Below are positions 1 to 9,166 of a stretch of 64,000 bases of DNA, in pieces. Source of the stretch: Streptomyces goshikiensis (GTDB taxonomy: Bacteria > Actinomycetota > Actinomycetes > Streptomycetales > Streptomycetaceae); assembly GCF_014650555.1 (NCBI RefSeq), contig NZ_BMVE01000007.1, positions 186,001 to 250,000 of the forward strand, written 5' to 3'. Made by a program: the position numbers and the translations under genes. The notes beneath the pieces were generated by a model that was not told the DNA's origin, searched no databases, and saw only the letters and a program-made list of their open reading frames with translations. Position 1 is the stretch's first letter; each line of letters begins with the position of its first letter.

Positions 1-2390
1 CGCCGCTCAGGGGGACCGAGCCCCAGGCCGTCGTCGTCGCCTCGACGATCAGCAGGCCGCGGCCGCCCGTCGACTCCCAGCTCACCCAGGGCGGTTTGAC
101 GGGGCTGCGCGGCGAGACGTCGTTCACGGCGATCCGCAGCCGGTCCGCCGACAGGGTCAGGTCCATGCCCACCTCGCCCTGCGTGTGCGCGATGGCGTTG
201 GTGACCAGCTCGGACACGACCAGCAGGGCCGCGTCGAGTTCCTCCACCACGCCCCAGGAGCGCAGGGTGCGCGCGGTGAACCGGCGCGCGTGCAGCACCG
301 CGTTGGGCAGCCGCCACACCGTCCAGTGGCTCCGCCGCGGCCGGTCCCCGGTGCCGTCGTACCGCAGCAGCAGCACCGCCACGTCGTCGTCGCGGCGGCC
401 CACGCCCACGACCAGCTCGTCGGCGACCCTTCCGGGATCGGCCGGGTTGGCGGCGGCGAGCACCTCGCACACCCGTCGCATGCCCTCCTCCAAGTGCAGC
501 CTGGCGGACTCGACCAGACCGTCCGTCAGCAGGACGAGCAGGGTGCCGGGGAGCAGGCCCACCTCGGTCATGGGGAACTCGGCCTCCGCGAGCACCCCCA
601 GCGGGGGCCCGCCCTCGACCGCCAACTCCTCGGCCACGCCGTCGGGATGGCGCAGCAGCGGCGGCAGATGACCGGCCCGTACGAACCTGGCGATGCCCTC
701 CTCCATGTCCAGGTCCACGTACGCGCAGGTGGCGAACAGATCGGTCTCCATGCCGGCGAGCAGCCGGTTGGCCCGTGCGACCACCACGTCCGGCGGGTGC
801 CCCTCCACCGCGTAGGCCCTGACCGCCGTGAGGATCTGGCCCATGATGGTGGCGGCTCCCGCGCTGTGCCCCTGTACGTCCCCGATGACGAAGGCCACAT
901 GACCGGCGCTGAGCGGGATGACGTCGTACCAGTCGCCGCCGACTTCGAGTCCGGCCGTCGCGGGCAGGTAGCGGGCCACGGCGACCCCGCCCGCCAGCTC
1001 CGGAAGCTTGCGGGGGAGCAGACTGCGCTGGAGCATCGCGGCCAGTTCATGGCCCGCGTCCAGCGCGTGGGCGCGCACCAGCGCCTGCCCCACCAGCCCC
1101 GCGGTCGCGGTCAGCAGCGAGCGCTCCTCCGGTCCGAACCGGTGCTCCGTGTCCCAGCCCACCAGGCACACCCCGACCATCCGGCCGTCGGCGGGCAGCG
1201 GGAGCACCGCGAGACCGCCGGGCCCGACGCCCAGCAGACCGGGTTCGAGGGCCGCGCCCGGCGGCCACAGGCTCATGTGGCCCCCACGGACCGCGCTGCG
1301 CAGGGTGGGCAGGTCGTTGAGCGGCACGTCGGGCCACTCGGACCGCCATTCCGAGCGCCAGACCTCGGGCCAGGCATCGGGTTCCGGAGGGTCGAGGGCG
1401 GTGACGATGAGCCGCTCGGGCTCCAGTTCGCCGACCGCGACCCGGTAGGCGCCGAGCGGTTCGCGCAGGGCGGCGACCACCAGCCGGCTGACCTCCCGGA
1501 TCGTCGCCGCTCCCGCGAGCGTGGCCGACAGCCGCTGTACGAGGGAGACCTCGTCGGCGCTGGGGCGCAGATAGGTGGCATCGGCGACCACGCCCAGGAC
1601 GCGCCGCGGCGTGCCACCGGCGTCCACCTCCACCCGGCAGCGCAGCCCCAGCCAGCGCAGCTCCCCGTTGGGGCGGCGGATACGGAACGCCAGCTGCTGC
1701 CCGGTGGCGCCCGCCAGCCGGTCCGGCTCCACGATCGCCATCAGCGCGGCCATGTCGTCGGGGACGGCGCAGGCGAGCACGGTCTCCACCTGCCCGTCGA
1801 ACCCCTCGGGAGACAGACCGAGCAGGTCCAGCACGTGCGCGTGGGCCTCGATGCGGCCGGTGCCCAGTTCCAGGATGAACGCGCCGCCCTGGTCGGGCAC
1901 CAGGGACTGGCTCAGATGCGCCTGCGGGGCCTTGCGCCCGGCGAAGCGGGCGGCGACGGACGCGAGCCCCGCCGCCACCTGGTCCGCGTAGAGCTCCAGC
2001 AGGCTGCGGTCGTCGGCGCTGAAGCCGTCACCGGCCTCCCCGGCGACGATCAGGCACCCGAGCTCCTGTTCGCCGTGGCCCAGTGGCAGTGCCCCCAGCG
2101 AGATCGTGGCCGGGGTGTCGGGGTCACCGGGCCGGACCCGGGTGGGGAAGTGATGGGGATCGTCCTCGATGAAGGTGGCGAGTTCCTTGGGGTTCAGCCA
2201 CAGCGGGCTGCCGGAGCGGAAGGCGTTGGCGGCGGGCGAATGGCTGTCCACGGAGAGGATCGCGGGCAGTCCGTAGAGGACGCCCCGGTTCCCGGTCAGC
2301 TCGGCGAGATGCAGTTCCCTGCCCTGGTCGGCGACCACGTAGACAGCGGCGAGCTCAGCCCCACAGAACGCGAAGCGATGACTGGGCACT
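1..2390 (-). CDS. GAF/PAS SpoIIE-type PP2C phosphatase with HATPase domain (partial, runs off left edge)
   Basis: Multi-sensor serine phosphatase of the RsbU/SpoIIE type, probably acting in a partner-switch pathway that controls a sigma factor. Translating from a GTG at 2390 (GGAGG upstream) gives an N-terminal GAF-like domain, a PAS domain ('RIEAHAHVLDLLGLSPEGF'), a second GAF-like domain, and a PP2C domain with its linker ('LAAMLQRSLLPRKLPEL'), 'VGGDWYDV' and 'GDVQGHSAGAATIMGQ'. The C-terminal part is a HATPase_c anti-sigma kinase-like domain with N box 'ELVTNAIAHT' and G box 'GGRGLLIVEA'. No stop occurs before the window edge, so the C-terminus is missing. It carries both phosphatase and kinase-like modules. 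It lies just downstream of a second PP2C gene on the same strand. Sensed signal and partner are not visible. Confidence 0.88.
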
Positions 2391-2494
2391 GTCCCTACCA
2401 CCTCCGTCCGAAGGCCGGCGACCGTCCTCTCCCCATGCTTCGCGCCCGGGACCGTCCGGGCGAGTCGGACCAGGGCCGCCCGCCGCCGCGGACC

Positions 2495-3655
2495 CTACGC
2501 CGGGCCGGCGGCCGGCCGGGTTCCCCCGTCCTCGCGCCGGTCGACGAGGAGGACCGCGACGTCGTCCGACAGGCGGCTCTGGGTGTGGCGGAGCAGCGCC
2601 TGGCGCAGACCCTCCAGGAACGCCTCCCGGGTGTGGTCGCGCAGGGCCGCCATGGCCTCGGTCAGGTCGAAGAAGGTGTCGTCCGGGTCGCGGGCCTCGA
2701 TGACGCCGTCGGTGCACAGCAGCAGCCGGTCTCCCGGAGCGAACGGATAGCGCTCCGTACGCCCGGGAGGGCCGCTGATGAACTCTTCGAGCCCGAGCGG
2801 CGGCATGGGGGCGGCGGGCATCAGCGCCCGGACCGTGCCGTCGCGCAGCAGCAGCGGCGGCGGATGACCCCGGTTGATGACCTCGATGTGCGGGCCGTCC
2901 GGGATCTGGGCCACGAGCGCGGTCACGAAGCCCTCCAGGACGGCGTCGTCCCCGCCGACCATGCCCGTGACCACGGCGTCCCGCCGCAACGCCGCTCCGC
3001 AGTGGCGGATGACCTCCACCAGGTCCTCCTCGTAGTGCACGGCCTCCCGGAACGCCCCCAGCACGACCGCGGCGGCCCGGACGGCGGGCAGCCCCTTGCC
3101 CCGGACGTCCCCGACGATCATCCGGACCCCGTACCGGGTCTGGACCACGTCGTACAGGTCGCCGCCGATCTGCGCGCCGGCCTCGGCCGCCAGGTACATG
3201 CTGGACGCCCGTACGGAGCCCAGCCGGTCCGGCACCGGCCGCAGCAGCACGTCCTGGGCGGCGGTGGCGATCCGACGGACCTGGTTGAGCTCGTTCTCGG
3301 TACGCCTGCGCGCGGCGCGGCTCGTCATGAAGCTCGCCACGGAGACCAGGAACAGGGCGAGGAAGTTCGTGTAGACCTGCTGGCTGCCCCAGGCGTGGTT
3401 GTGGGTGGCGGTGGCCACGCTGACGGCGACGGCCACCCCGGCCGCCGCGAGGGTGCCCTTGGGGCCCATCGTCACGGCCGCCAGCGCGGGCGTCGCCACC
3501 AGCATCGGGCCGGTGTACAGGACGTGCGCGGGCGAGAACTCGACGACGAGCACCAGCAGGGCGATCGCGAACGGCACGCACTCCGCGAAGACGAAGAGGA
3601 CCTGGTGGTGGCCGTCCGCTCGCGGTCCAAGGGACGAGCGCAAGGGCGCTCTCAT
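2495..3655 (-). CDS. Membrane-bound SpoIIE-type PP2C serine phosphatase
   Basis: A 386-residue protein with an N-terminal membrane region of about four hydrophobic segments (residues ~20-110) and a cytoplasmic PP2C/SpoIIE phosphatase domain (~150-375). Metal-binding motifs are visible: 'IGGDLYDVV', 'VGDVRGKGLPAVRAAAVVLGAF' and 'DRLLLCTDGVIEARD'. It probably dephosphorylates an anti-sigma-factor antagonist. The ATG at 3655 is chosen because it precedes the first hydrophobic segment and the coding reads cleanly to a TAG at 2495. About 100 bp separate it from the GAF/PAS phosphatase downstream, so the two may be co-transcribed. It lacks the HATPase module of its neighbour. Confidence 0.88.
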   Translation of the reverse strand: MRAPLRSSLGPRADGHHQVLFVFAECVPFAIALLVLVVEFSPAHVLYTGPMLVATPALAAVTMGPKGTLAAAGVAVAVSVATATHNHAWGSQQVYTNFLALFLVSVASFMTSRAARRRTENELNQVRRIATAAQDVLLRPVPDRLGSVRASSMYLAAEAGAQIGGDLYDVVQTRYGVRMIVGDVRGKGLPAVRAAAVVLGAFREAVHYEEDLVEVIRHCGAALRRDAVVTGMVGGDDAVLEGFVTALVAQIPDGPHIEVINRGHPPPLLLRDGTVRALMPAAPMPPLGLEEFISGPPGRTERYPFAPGDRLLLCTDGVIEARDPDDTFFDLTEAMAALRDHTREAFLEGLRQALLRHTQSRLSDDVAVLLVDRREDGGTRPAAGPA

Positions 3656-3841
3656 GACTCCAGCCTGCCCCGGCCGGACCGGTGACCGCCACTCCGGCCC
3701 GTCCGGGGCGCGGCCGGTGCCGGTGCCGGGCGCTCCGCGAGGACGAGGGCGCCAGCCGATTTCGGCATTCAGGTGATCCGCAAATCCGGCAGGTGTGATC
3801 CGGAGGACGCAGGGCACACGTCTGAACGGAGGTTGATAATC

Positions 3842-4003
3842 ATGGTCCCCCTGCTTCTCGTTCTTCTGCTGATCCTGCTTCTCTTCGGCGCCGGTTTCGC
3901 GGTGAAGATCCTCTGGTGGATCGCCATCATCGTGCTGGTGCTGTGGCTGATCGGTTTCGTCGCCCGTCCCAAGGGCGGTAGCGGACGCTGGTACCGCTGG
4001 TAG
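3842..4003 (+). CDS. Small hydrophobic membrane protein (53 aa)
   Basis: A 53-residue protein made of two adjacent hydrophobic stretches (residues ~3-20 and ~24-41) and a short basic tail ending in 'GRWYRW'. The ATG at 3842 has GGAGG nine bases upstream. It resembles the tiny hydrophobic proteins often found beside PRC-barrel and other stress genes in Streptomyces. It lies 51 bp before the PRC-barrel gene on the same strand and is probably co-transcribed with it. No enzymatic motif is present and the function is unknown. Confidence 0.75.
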   Translation: MVPLLLVLLLILLLFGAGFAVKILWWIAIIVLVLWLIGFVARPKGGSGRWYRW

Positions 4004-4054
4004 CGAACCCGCGCCGCGTAAGGAAAAAAGGCTTACCGGAGGAGTTGTTCTCGC

Positions 4055-4420
4055 GTGTCTGAGTATGTGTGGAGTTACAAGGCGACCTCGGGCCACCTGG
4101 CGGGTACCGACCTGAGGGGGTACAAGGTCGAGGCGATCGACGGCGGCGTCGGCAAGGTGGACAAGCACTCCGACGAGGTGGGCGACGCCTACGTGGTCGT
4201 GGACACCGGGATCTGGATCTTCGGCAAGGAGGTCCTGCTGCCGGCGAGCACCGTCATCCGGATCGAACCGGAGGAGAAGCAGATCTACGTCGACCGCACC
4301 AGGGAACAGATCAAGAACGCCCCTGAATTCCACCGCGAAAAGCATCTCGAAGACGCGGTCTACCGCGAGGAACTCGGCGCCTATTACACCCCCGGCGCCC
4401 CCTTCGGACGCCCCGCCTGA
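4055..4420 (+). CDS. PRC-barrel domain protein
   Basis: A 121-residue soluble protein. Residues ~18-80 ('LRGYKVEAIDGGVGKVDKHS' through 'IRIEPEEKQIYVDRTREQI') fit a PRC-barrel beta fold, here a stand-alone one of the kind common in actinobacterial stress regulons. The GTG start at 4055 is supported by GGAGGAG upstream. The charged C-terminal segment ('PEFHREKHLEDAVYREELGAYY') is typical of these proteins. The gene is followed by a strong hairpin terminator at 4431-4477. The molecular role is unknown. Confidence 0.88.
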   Translation: MSEYVWSYKATSGHLAGTDLRGYKVEAIDGGVGKVDKHSDEVGDAYVVVDTGIWIFGKEVLLPASTVIRIEPEEKQIYVDRTREQIKNAPEFHREKHLEDAVYREELGAYYTPGAPFGRPA

Positions 4421-4430
4421 TTTCCGCGCA

Positions 4431-4477
4431 AGCCGAAAGGGCCCGGACTCGATCGTCGAGTGCGGGCCCTTTCGGCT
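4431..4477. terminator. Bidirectional hairpin terminator between convergent genes
   Basis: A perfect 15-bp stem (arms 4431-4445 and 4463-4477) encloses a second nested 6-bp stem (4447-4452 and 4456-4461). It lies between the PRC-barrel stop (4420) and the stop of the convergent P450 (4489), so it can serve both strands. Confidence 0.85.
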
Positions 4478-4488
4478 GTCTTCGGAGA

Positions 4489-5732
4489 TTACGACAGGCT
4501 CATCTCGAAACCGCTGCGCGGAAGCGTCGGCATTCGGGACAGCGGGATGGTCAGGTCCTGGTCGGGAACGGCGAAATCCAGTCCCGCCAATTCGGTGGCC
4601 AGGACCGCGAGCGCCGTCACGGTGATGTCCTCGCCGGGGCAGCGGTGGCCGCCGGCCGGATCCCCGCCGCCCTGGGCGATCAGGTGGTCCAGGGTTTCGG
4701 CCCCGGTGGTGAAGCGGTGCGGGTCGAACCGGTAGGGGTGGTCCCACAGGGCCGGGTCGTGGTTCTGCCCGTACAGGTCGAGCAGCACCAGCGTCCCCTG
4801 TGTGATGTCCTCGCCCCGCCAGTTCAGGTCCCGCGCCGCGAGGCCGCCGACGAACGGGGCGAAGGGGTAGAAGCGGCGCACCTCGTGGGCGAACGCCTCG
4901 GCGTAGCCCTTCTCGGATTCGGAGCGCAGCAGGTCGCGCTGGTGGGGCCAGCGGTGCATGGCGTGGGCGGCGAAGGTGGCGAACCAGGCGATCGCCACCG
5001 TGGGACGGATGATGTTCAGGAGCTCCACGGCGGCGGTGCGCGGGTCGAGCGGGTTTCCGTCCTGCCCGCGGTGCCAGGCCAGCGTCTCCAGCGCGGAGCT
5101 CTTGAGCTCCGGCTCCGGCCGCTCGCGCACGCCCAGGACCGTACGGGCGAGTGCCTCCTCCTGGCGGGCCCGGGCGCGGCGGGCGCGCAGGTGCCGGGGG
5201 CCGGGAGTCGCGAAGCCGTCGACCATCGCCGTGCAGTCGTGCGCGAGCTCCGCGGCCGCCGGGCCGGTGAGGGGGACTCCCACCCAGTCGCAGACGGCGA
5301 GGCGAGGACCCGGGCGCTCTCGTCGAAGAGGACGACCCGCTCCCGTCCCCAGCCGGCCACCGCCTCGCGCCACCGCCACCCGACGTGCCCGGCGAGCACG
5401 GCCGGGGCGTCCGGGGCTCTGAGGAGGGCGTTGAACATCGCCTTGCGGGCCCGGTGGGCGTCGCCGTCGAGGGTGTGCACGGCGCCCTGCCCGAAGAGCG
5501 TGTCGAGGACGGGATCCGGCAGCGCCGAGGTCCGTACGACGTGCTGCTCGTCGTAGAAGAAGCCGACCGCTTCCGGGCCGCGCAGCGCGACCGTCTGGCG
5601 GCCGAGGAGGCGGGTCCGGACGGTGCCGCCCGTCTCCGCGCGCATCCGGTTGGGCAGCCACGCGTAACCGTGGCTCATGAGACCGAGCGTGCTGTCGCTC
5701 CACGAGGCCACTGGATTCTTGAAGGGGGACAT
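4489..5732 (-). pseudogene. CYP152-type fatty-acid peroxygenase P450, interrupted by a frameshift
   Basis: Two minus-strand frames together give one complete P450 of about 413 residues. The N-terminal part reads from ATG 5732 ('MSPFKNPVASWSDSTLGLM') to 'VLFDESARVL'. The rest resumes in another frame with 'VCDWVGVPL' and runs to 4489. The break lies at about 5297-5308 and is equivalent to one missing base. CYP152 signatures are clear: heme loop 'QGGGDPAGGHRCPGED' (Cys ligand) and 'EVRRFYPFAPFVGG', with the Arg-Pro-type substrate region replacing the usual I-helix acid-alcohol pair. Such enzymes use hydrogen peroxide to hydroxylate fatty acids. Either this is a recent pseudogene or a sequencing error; no other damage is visible. 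It is divergent from the DUF5709-like gene. Confidence 0.8.
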
Positions 5733-5811
5733 ACGGGGCGGCTACCCGGTGCGACCCCCCGCACACCCCCGCGCGCACCCCCGTGCGATCAATGCCCGCC
5801 GCACTGCGTGA

Positions 5812-5829
5812 TCCCCAGATTTCTGGGGA
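5812..5829. promoter_or_regulatory. 18-bp palindrome in a divergent promoter region
   Basis: A perfect inverted repeat, TCCCCAGA-tt-TCTGGGGA, lies in the 136-bp gap between the P450 (start 5732) and the DUF5709-like gene (start 5869). The position and symmetry suit an operator for a dimeric repressor. No regulator gene is adjacent. Confidence 0.45.
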
Positions 5830-5868
5830 GGTGCCCAGAGAGGCGCGACGAGGGAAGGACACGTGCTC

Positions 5869-6321
5869 ATGAGTGACTCGGACGCACGGGGCGACGACGT
5901 CTACCAGCCCCAGCCGGAGGACGAGCGGTCCGAAGGCCAGCCGGACATGGATGACAGCCTCGGGGAACCCGATACCGACGCCATGCTCGACCAGGGCTAC
6001 TCCCCGCCCGAGCGCCCCTACGCCAGCGACCGCCACGCCACCACCGGCGAGGAGCAGCGGCTGGGGGAGAGCCTCGACGAGCGCCTGGCCCGCGAACTCC
6101 CCGAACAGGGGCCCCCGGCGGGGGACGGGATCGGCGACCTGGCCGACGGGGAGGGCGAGCCCCTGGACCCGCAGGCGGGCGGGGCCCGCGCCGGCCGGCT
6201 GGCCCCGGCCACCGCCTCCCCGCGCGGGAACAACGTGCTCGCCCGTGACGTGGGCATCGACGCGGGCGCCGCCTCCGCGGAGGAAGCGGCCGTACACGTC
6301 ATCGAGGAAGAGCCGCCGTAG
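5869..6321 (+). CDS. DUF5709-like acidic protein
   Basis: A 150-residue, strongly acidic, hydrophilic protein without membrane segments. The motif order 'DDSLGEPDTDAMLDQGYSPPERPY', 'TTGEEQRLGESLDERLARELPE' and a conserved 'DVGIDAGAASAEEAAVHVIEEE' tail matches the DUF5709 family of actinobacteria, whose function is unknown. The ATG at 5869 is preferred over the GTG at 5863 because GGAAGGA lies nine bases before it. It is divergent from the CYP152 gene and convergent with the VOC protein, with only 24 bp between stop codons. Confidence 0.85.
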   Translation: MSDSDARGDDVYQPQPEDERSEGQPDMDDSLGEPDTDAMLDQGYSPPERPYASDRHATTGEEQRLGESLDERLARELPEQGPPAGDGIGDLADGEGEPLDPQAGGARAGRLAPATASPRGNNVLARDVGIDAGAASAEEAAVHVIEEEPP

Positions 6322-6345
6322 ACCCCGGCTGAGGACGGGGCGCCG

Positions 6346-7143
6346 TCAGCCCGCGCCGGGCGCCGTCCGCGGTGCGAGCACGGTGAACAGCGCGCCTTCC
6401 GGGTCGCCGAGGGTGACCCACCGGCCGGTGGCGGAGGTTTCGACGGGGGACGCGACCCGCCCGCCCGCGTCCAGGGCCGCCCGGACGGCCTCCTCCAGGT
6501 CGGGCACCCGGAAATGGACGTGCCACCGGGGGCGGATCTGCGGGTCGGGGTCCTCGCCCACCGCTCCGCCACTGATCCGGGCGACGGTGTCCGCGCCGTG
6601 GCGCAGTACGACGTGGTCCTGCTCGTAGGCCGCCGTCACACAGCCGCCGGGCGGCTCGCCGGCCCAGTCCAGCACCTCCCCGTAGAAGATGGCGGCCGCG
6701 AAGGCGTCGCGCGTACGCAGCTCCAGCCAGGCGGGGGCGGGACCGCGGCCCACCCGCCAGCCCGGCAGGACCCGGCCCTGCCACAGCCCGAACACCGCGC
6801 CCGCGGGGTCGGCGGCCATGGCGGCGCGGCCCCCGCCGAAGCTCAGCGGGCCCACCGCCACGGTGGCCCCGCGCTCTCGGATGCGCGCGGCGGCCACATC
6901 GGCGTCGGGGACGGCGAAGTACGGGGTCCACGCGGCGCGCAGCGACAGCTTCTCGGCGTACGCCCCGATGCCGGCGACGGGAGCGCCGTCACGGTAGGCG
7001 AGCGAGAAGCCCTCCCCGCGGCCGGGCCGCCGGAACGACCAGCCCAGCACGGCGCCGTAGAACCGCTGCGCGGACGCGAGGTCGCGGGTCAGCAGGCTCA
7101 CCCAGCACGGCGCGCCGGAGCCCTCGTGGCGTGATGTGGACAC
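6346..7143 (-). CDS. Two-domain VOC (glyoxalase-like) protein
   Basis: About 265 residues with two tandem VOC modules (about residues 10-125 and 140-255). Each begins with 'W..L.TRD...A..FY' ('CWVSLLTRDLASAQRFYGAVLGW' and 'AWLELRTRDAFAAAIFYGEVLDW') and ends with 'DP.GA.F'. VOC folds bind a metal or small molecules and include glyoxalases, dioxygenases and resistance proteins; the substrate here is unknown. I place the start at the GTG at 7143, directly before the conserved region. An in-frame ATG at 7200 would add 19 unconserved-looking residues and has no better ribosome site. Confidence 0.82.
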   Translation of the reverse strand: MSTSRHEGSGAPCWVSLLTRDLASAQRFYGAVLGWSFRRPGRGEGFSLAYRDGAPVAGIGAYAEKLSLRAAWTPYFAVPDADVAAARIRERGATVAVGPLSFGGGRAAMAADPAGAVFGLWQGRVLPGWRVGRGPAPAWLELRTRDAFAAAIFYGEVLDWAGEPPGGCVTAAYEQDHVVLRHGADTVARISGGAVGEDPDPQIRPRWHVHFRVPDLEEAVRAALDAGGRVASPVETSATGRWVTLGDPEGALFTVLAPRTAPGAG

Positions 7144-7242
7144 CGGGCCACCGTAACCGGGCAGGGCGGCGAAGGCCGCGAGGCGCCCGGCACCGATCAT
7201 GGAAAGGGACCGTAAGGGGGCCGCCCGGTCATGGCTGCACGG

Positions 7243-7434
7243 CTACATGGGGTCCATGGTTCCGCTGCCCCTGCCGTTGACCTGCTCGCTCTTCTCGCGG
7301 ATGCGCAGGGCCTTGTCCGTCAGCCGCCGCCGCTCCGCCGGATCCATGGCGTGCTGCGCCGCCTGCTCCAGCTCTTCGGCCTTGTCCCGCATCTGCCGGG
7401 CCCGCTCGCTCGGCCGGCTCGCGTTGCTGCTCAT
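7243..7434 (-). CDS. Small DUF6381-like protein (63 aa)
   Basis: A 63-residue highly charged helical protein ('MRDKAEELEQAAQHAMDP...RRRLTDKALRIREKSEQ'), typical of small Streptomyces proteins annotated DUF6381. The ATG at 7434 is supported by GAGGA seven bases upstream. No membrane segment or catalytic motif is present. It lies between the VOC gene and the YihY gene on the same strand. Function unknown. Confidence 0.7.
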   Translation of the reverse strand: MSSNASRPSERARQMRDKAEELEQAAQHAMDPAERRRLTDKALRIREKSEQVNGRGSGTMDPM

Positions 7435-7515
7435 GATCAGTCCTCGGGTCGTGGGGAGCGCCGTCCCCCCAGCCAAACAGCACCGGGCGCCGCCCGCCAC
7501 CGTGGCGGACGCCCG

Positions 7516-8370
7516 TCAGCGGCCCTGACCGGCGGGGTTCGCCCGCCGCCGCAGCTCCTCGTGGAGCAGCCGGCCGACGAGTGCGCCGCCGAACACGACG
7601 ACGCCGATGGCGACGAGCCAGGACTGGAGGACGAGGACGGTCCCGAAGGGGCCGTAGGTGACGGCGCTGGAAGCGATCAGCGGCGAGAAGACGAGGCGGG
7701 AGAAGATCCGCAGGCCGAGCAGGCCGAGCATGGTGGCCACCGCGCCGGGGAAGAGGGCGGTCCAGCCCACCCGGCCGGCGAGCAGCAGCCGCTGGGACCA
7801 CCAGAAGAACAGGGTGCCGATCAGGACCGTCACGACGCCGCGGACGGTGGAGTCGCGCCACGGCGGGGAGATGCCCGCCAGGTAGAGCACCCCGATCAGT
7901 ACGGCGAGCCACAGCGCGTGCCGCCACCGGGCCCACCAGCGGGCCGGGGGCAGGTCCCAGACCTGCTCGTAGCCGCTCTGGAGCATGGTCCCGAAGGACA
8001 GGCCGAACACGGTGAGCAGCGCCAGGCCGAAGGCCGTCGTGGTCCGCCACGCCTGACCGGGCAGGGCGAAGAGCCGCTCGATCTCCAGCCGGGCGGGCGC
8101 CGAGACGCCGAGCCCGTCCCCGAGCCACTGCGCGAACCCCCGCCCGTCGGCGGCGTCCGCCGCGGAGACGACGATCAGCAGGGGGACGAGGGTCAGGAAC
8201 CCGAGCGCGGCGAACCCGAGCGCGCGCTGCCACAGATCCAGTTCCCGTACGTGACCCCAGCGGCGCCCGGCCCGCGCACGGCGGAGCGCGCTGCGCATCC
8301 GGCCGACGGGCGAGAGCCGCCCGGTCGTCGCCGGAGGGCCGCGATCCGGGGAAGGCGGGTTGACGGGCAT
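7516..8370 (-). CDS. YihY/virulence factor BrkB family membrane protein
   Basis: A 284-residue polytopic membrane protein with about six hydrophobic segments. It carries the family pattern 'ALGFAALGFLTLVPLLIVVSAA' near residue 50, the central 'LSFGTMLQSGYEQVWDLPPARWW', and the late 'YGPFGTVLVLQSWLVAIGVVVFGGALVGRLLHEE'. The family is widespread and was once called RNase BN; its transport or envelope role is unproven. ATG at 8370. Transcribed in the same direction as the flanking small genes. Confidence 0.88.
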   Translation of the reverse strand: MPVNPPSPDRGPPATTGRLSPVGRMRSALRRARAGRRWGHVRELDLWQRALGFAALGFLTLVPLLIVVSAADAADGRGFAQWLGDGLGVSAPARLEIERLFALPGQAWRTTTAFGLALLTVFGLSFGTMLQSGYEQVWDLPPARWWARWRHALWLAVLIGVLYLAGISPPWRDSTVRGVVTVLIGTLFFWWSQRLLLAGRVGWTALFPGAVATMLGLLGLRIFSRLVFSPLIASSAVTYGPFGTVLVLQSWLVAIGVVVFGGALVGRLLHEELRRRANPAGQGR

Positions 8371-8446
8371 GGCCGCTCCAGCTGCTGCCTTCCCCACGGT
8401 AGGCCGTCCGGGGCGGCGGCTCCACCGGGTGCGCCGCCCCCCGGCC

Positions 8447-8866
8447 TCACACGGGGCGGATGCCGGGTCCCTCCGCGGCGGAAACGAGGAGGAAGGCGTG
8501 GCCGGCGGGGTCGGTGAGGCGGCGTACGTCCGTACGGTCGTCCAGCCGGGTGCCGTCCTGCCCGGCCCCCACGGGCCGGGCCCCGAGGGCGACCGCCTCG
8601 CGCTCGGCCTGGTCGAGGCGGTCCGGGGCCACGAGGACGTGCAGGTGGGCCTGCTGTGAGTCCTCGGGGCGGGGCCAGCTCGGTGGCGCCTGCCCGGGGT
8701 CACGGCGTATGCCGACGAGGACGCCGGTGGCGCTGGTGACGAGGAAGAGGTCGGGGTCGGCGGAGGACCGGCCCGCCGCGGCGTCCAGGAACTCCGCGTA
8801 GAACCGGGCCAGGGCCTCGGGCTCCGCGCAGTCCAGGACGAGGAAGCTTGTCTTGGGAACCGTCAT
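8447..8866 (-). CDS. Single-domain VOC family protein
   Basis: A 139-residue glyoxalase-like protein. It reads 'FLVLDCAEPEALARFYAEFLDA' at the N-terminus, 'AHLHVLVAPDRLDQAEREAVALGARPV' in the middle and 'DPAGHAFLLVSA' near the end, matching the Glyoxalase_6-type VOC pattern of a beta-alpha-beta-beta-beta module. Start ATG 8866. Substrate unknown. It is a separate gene from the two-domain VOC protein at 6346-7143. Confidence 0.85.
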   Translation of the reverse strand: MTVPKTSFLVLDCAEPEALARFYAEFLDAAAGRSSADPDLFLVTSATGVLVGIRRDPGQAPPSWPRPEDSQQAHLHVLVAPDRLDQAEREAVALGARPVGAGQDGTRLDDRTDVRRLTDPAGHAFLLVSAAEGPGIRPV

Positions 8867-8931
8867 GTCGCCGCGTGTACCCCGCGGTTGGGGTTGCACA
8901 CGGGCCCGCCCGGCGCGCGCGGGCCGGGCCC

Positions 8932-9162
8932 TCAGGCGGCGCGCCGCCGGTGCCGGCCCCGGTGCCTTTCCCGCTCGGGGGCGCCAGGCGCCGGCGCGTC
9001 CTCGTCCGGCGCGGGAGCGGGCACGGCGTGCAGGTGTCTGCCGCTCTGACGAGCCGGGTCCGGAGCGCTTTCCGCCGGCCCGAGGATGCGCTCCTCGTAC
9101 CGGCCGAGTCCGAGGGCGGCGCACATCAGCAGGGGCGGTACGAGCAGTGCCAGGAACAACAC
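8932..9162 (-). CDS. Small membrane protein with charged tail (76 aa)
   Basis: Reading from a GTG at 9162 gives one hydrophobic segment at the very N-terminus ('VLFLALLVPPLLMCAALGLG'), then 'RYEERILG' and a long Pro/Arg/Glu-rich tail ending in 'RHRGRHRRRAA'. The start lies four bases after the stop of the 40-residue membrane protein upstream, which suggests a two-gene unit. Similar single-span proteins with a 'GRYEE' motif occur in Streptomyces, but I know no function. Confidence 0.6.
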   Translation of the reverse strand: MLFLALLVPPLLMCAALGLGRYEERILGPAESAPDPARQSGRHLHAVPAPAPDEDAPAPGAPERERHRGRHRRRAA

Positions 9163-9166
9163 GGCA

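Noticed and set aside
185..3685. A 1,166-codon open frame on the plus strand
   Set aside because: It is the high-GC shadow of the two minus-strand PP2C phosphatases, whose motifs are unmistakable; the plus-strand translation is low-complexity Gly/Arg/Gln and resembles no family.
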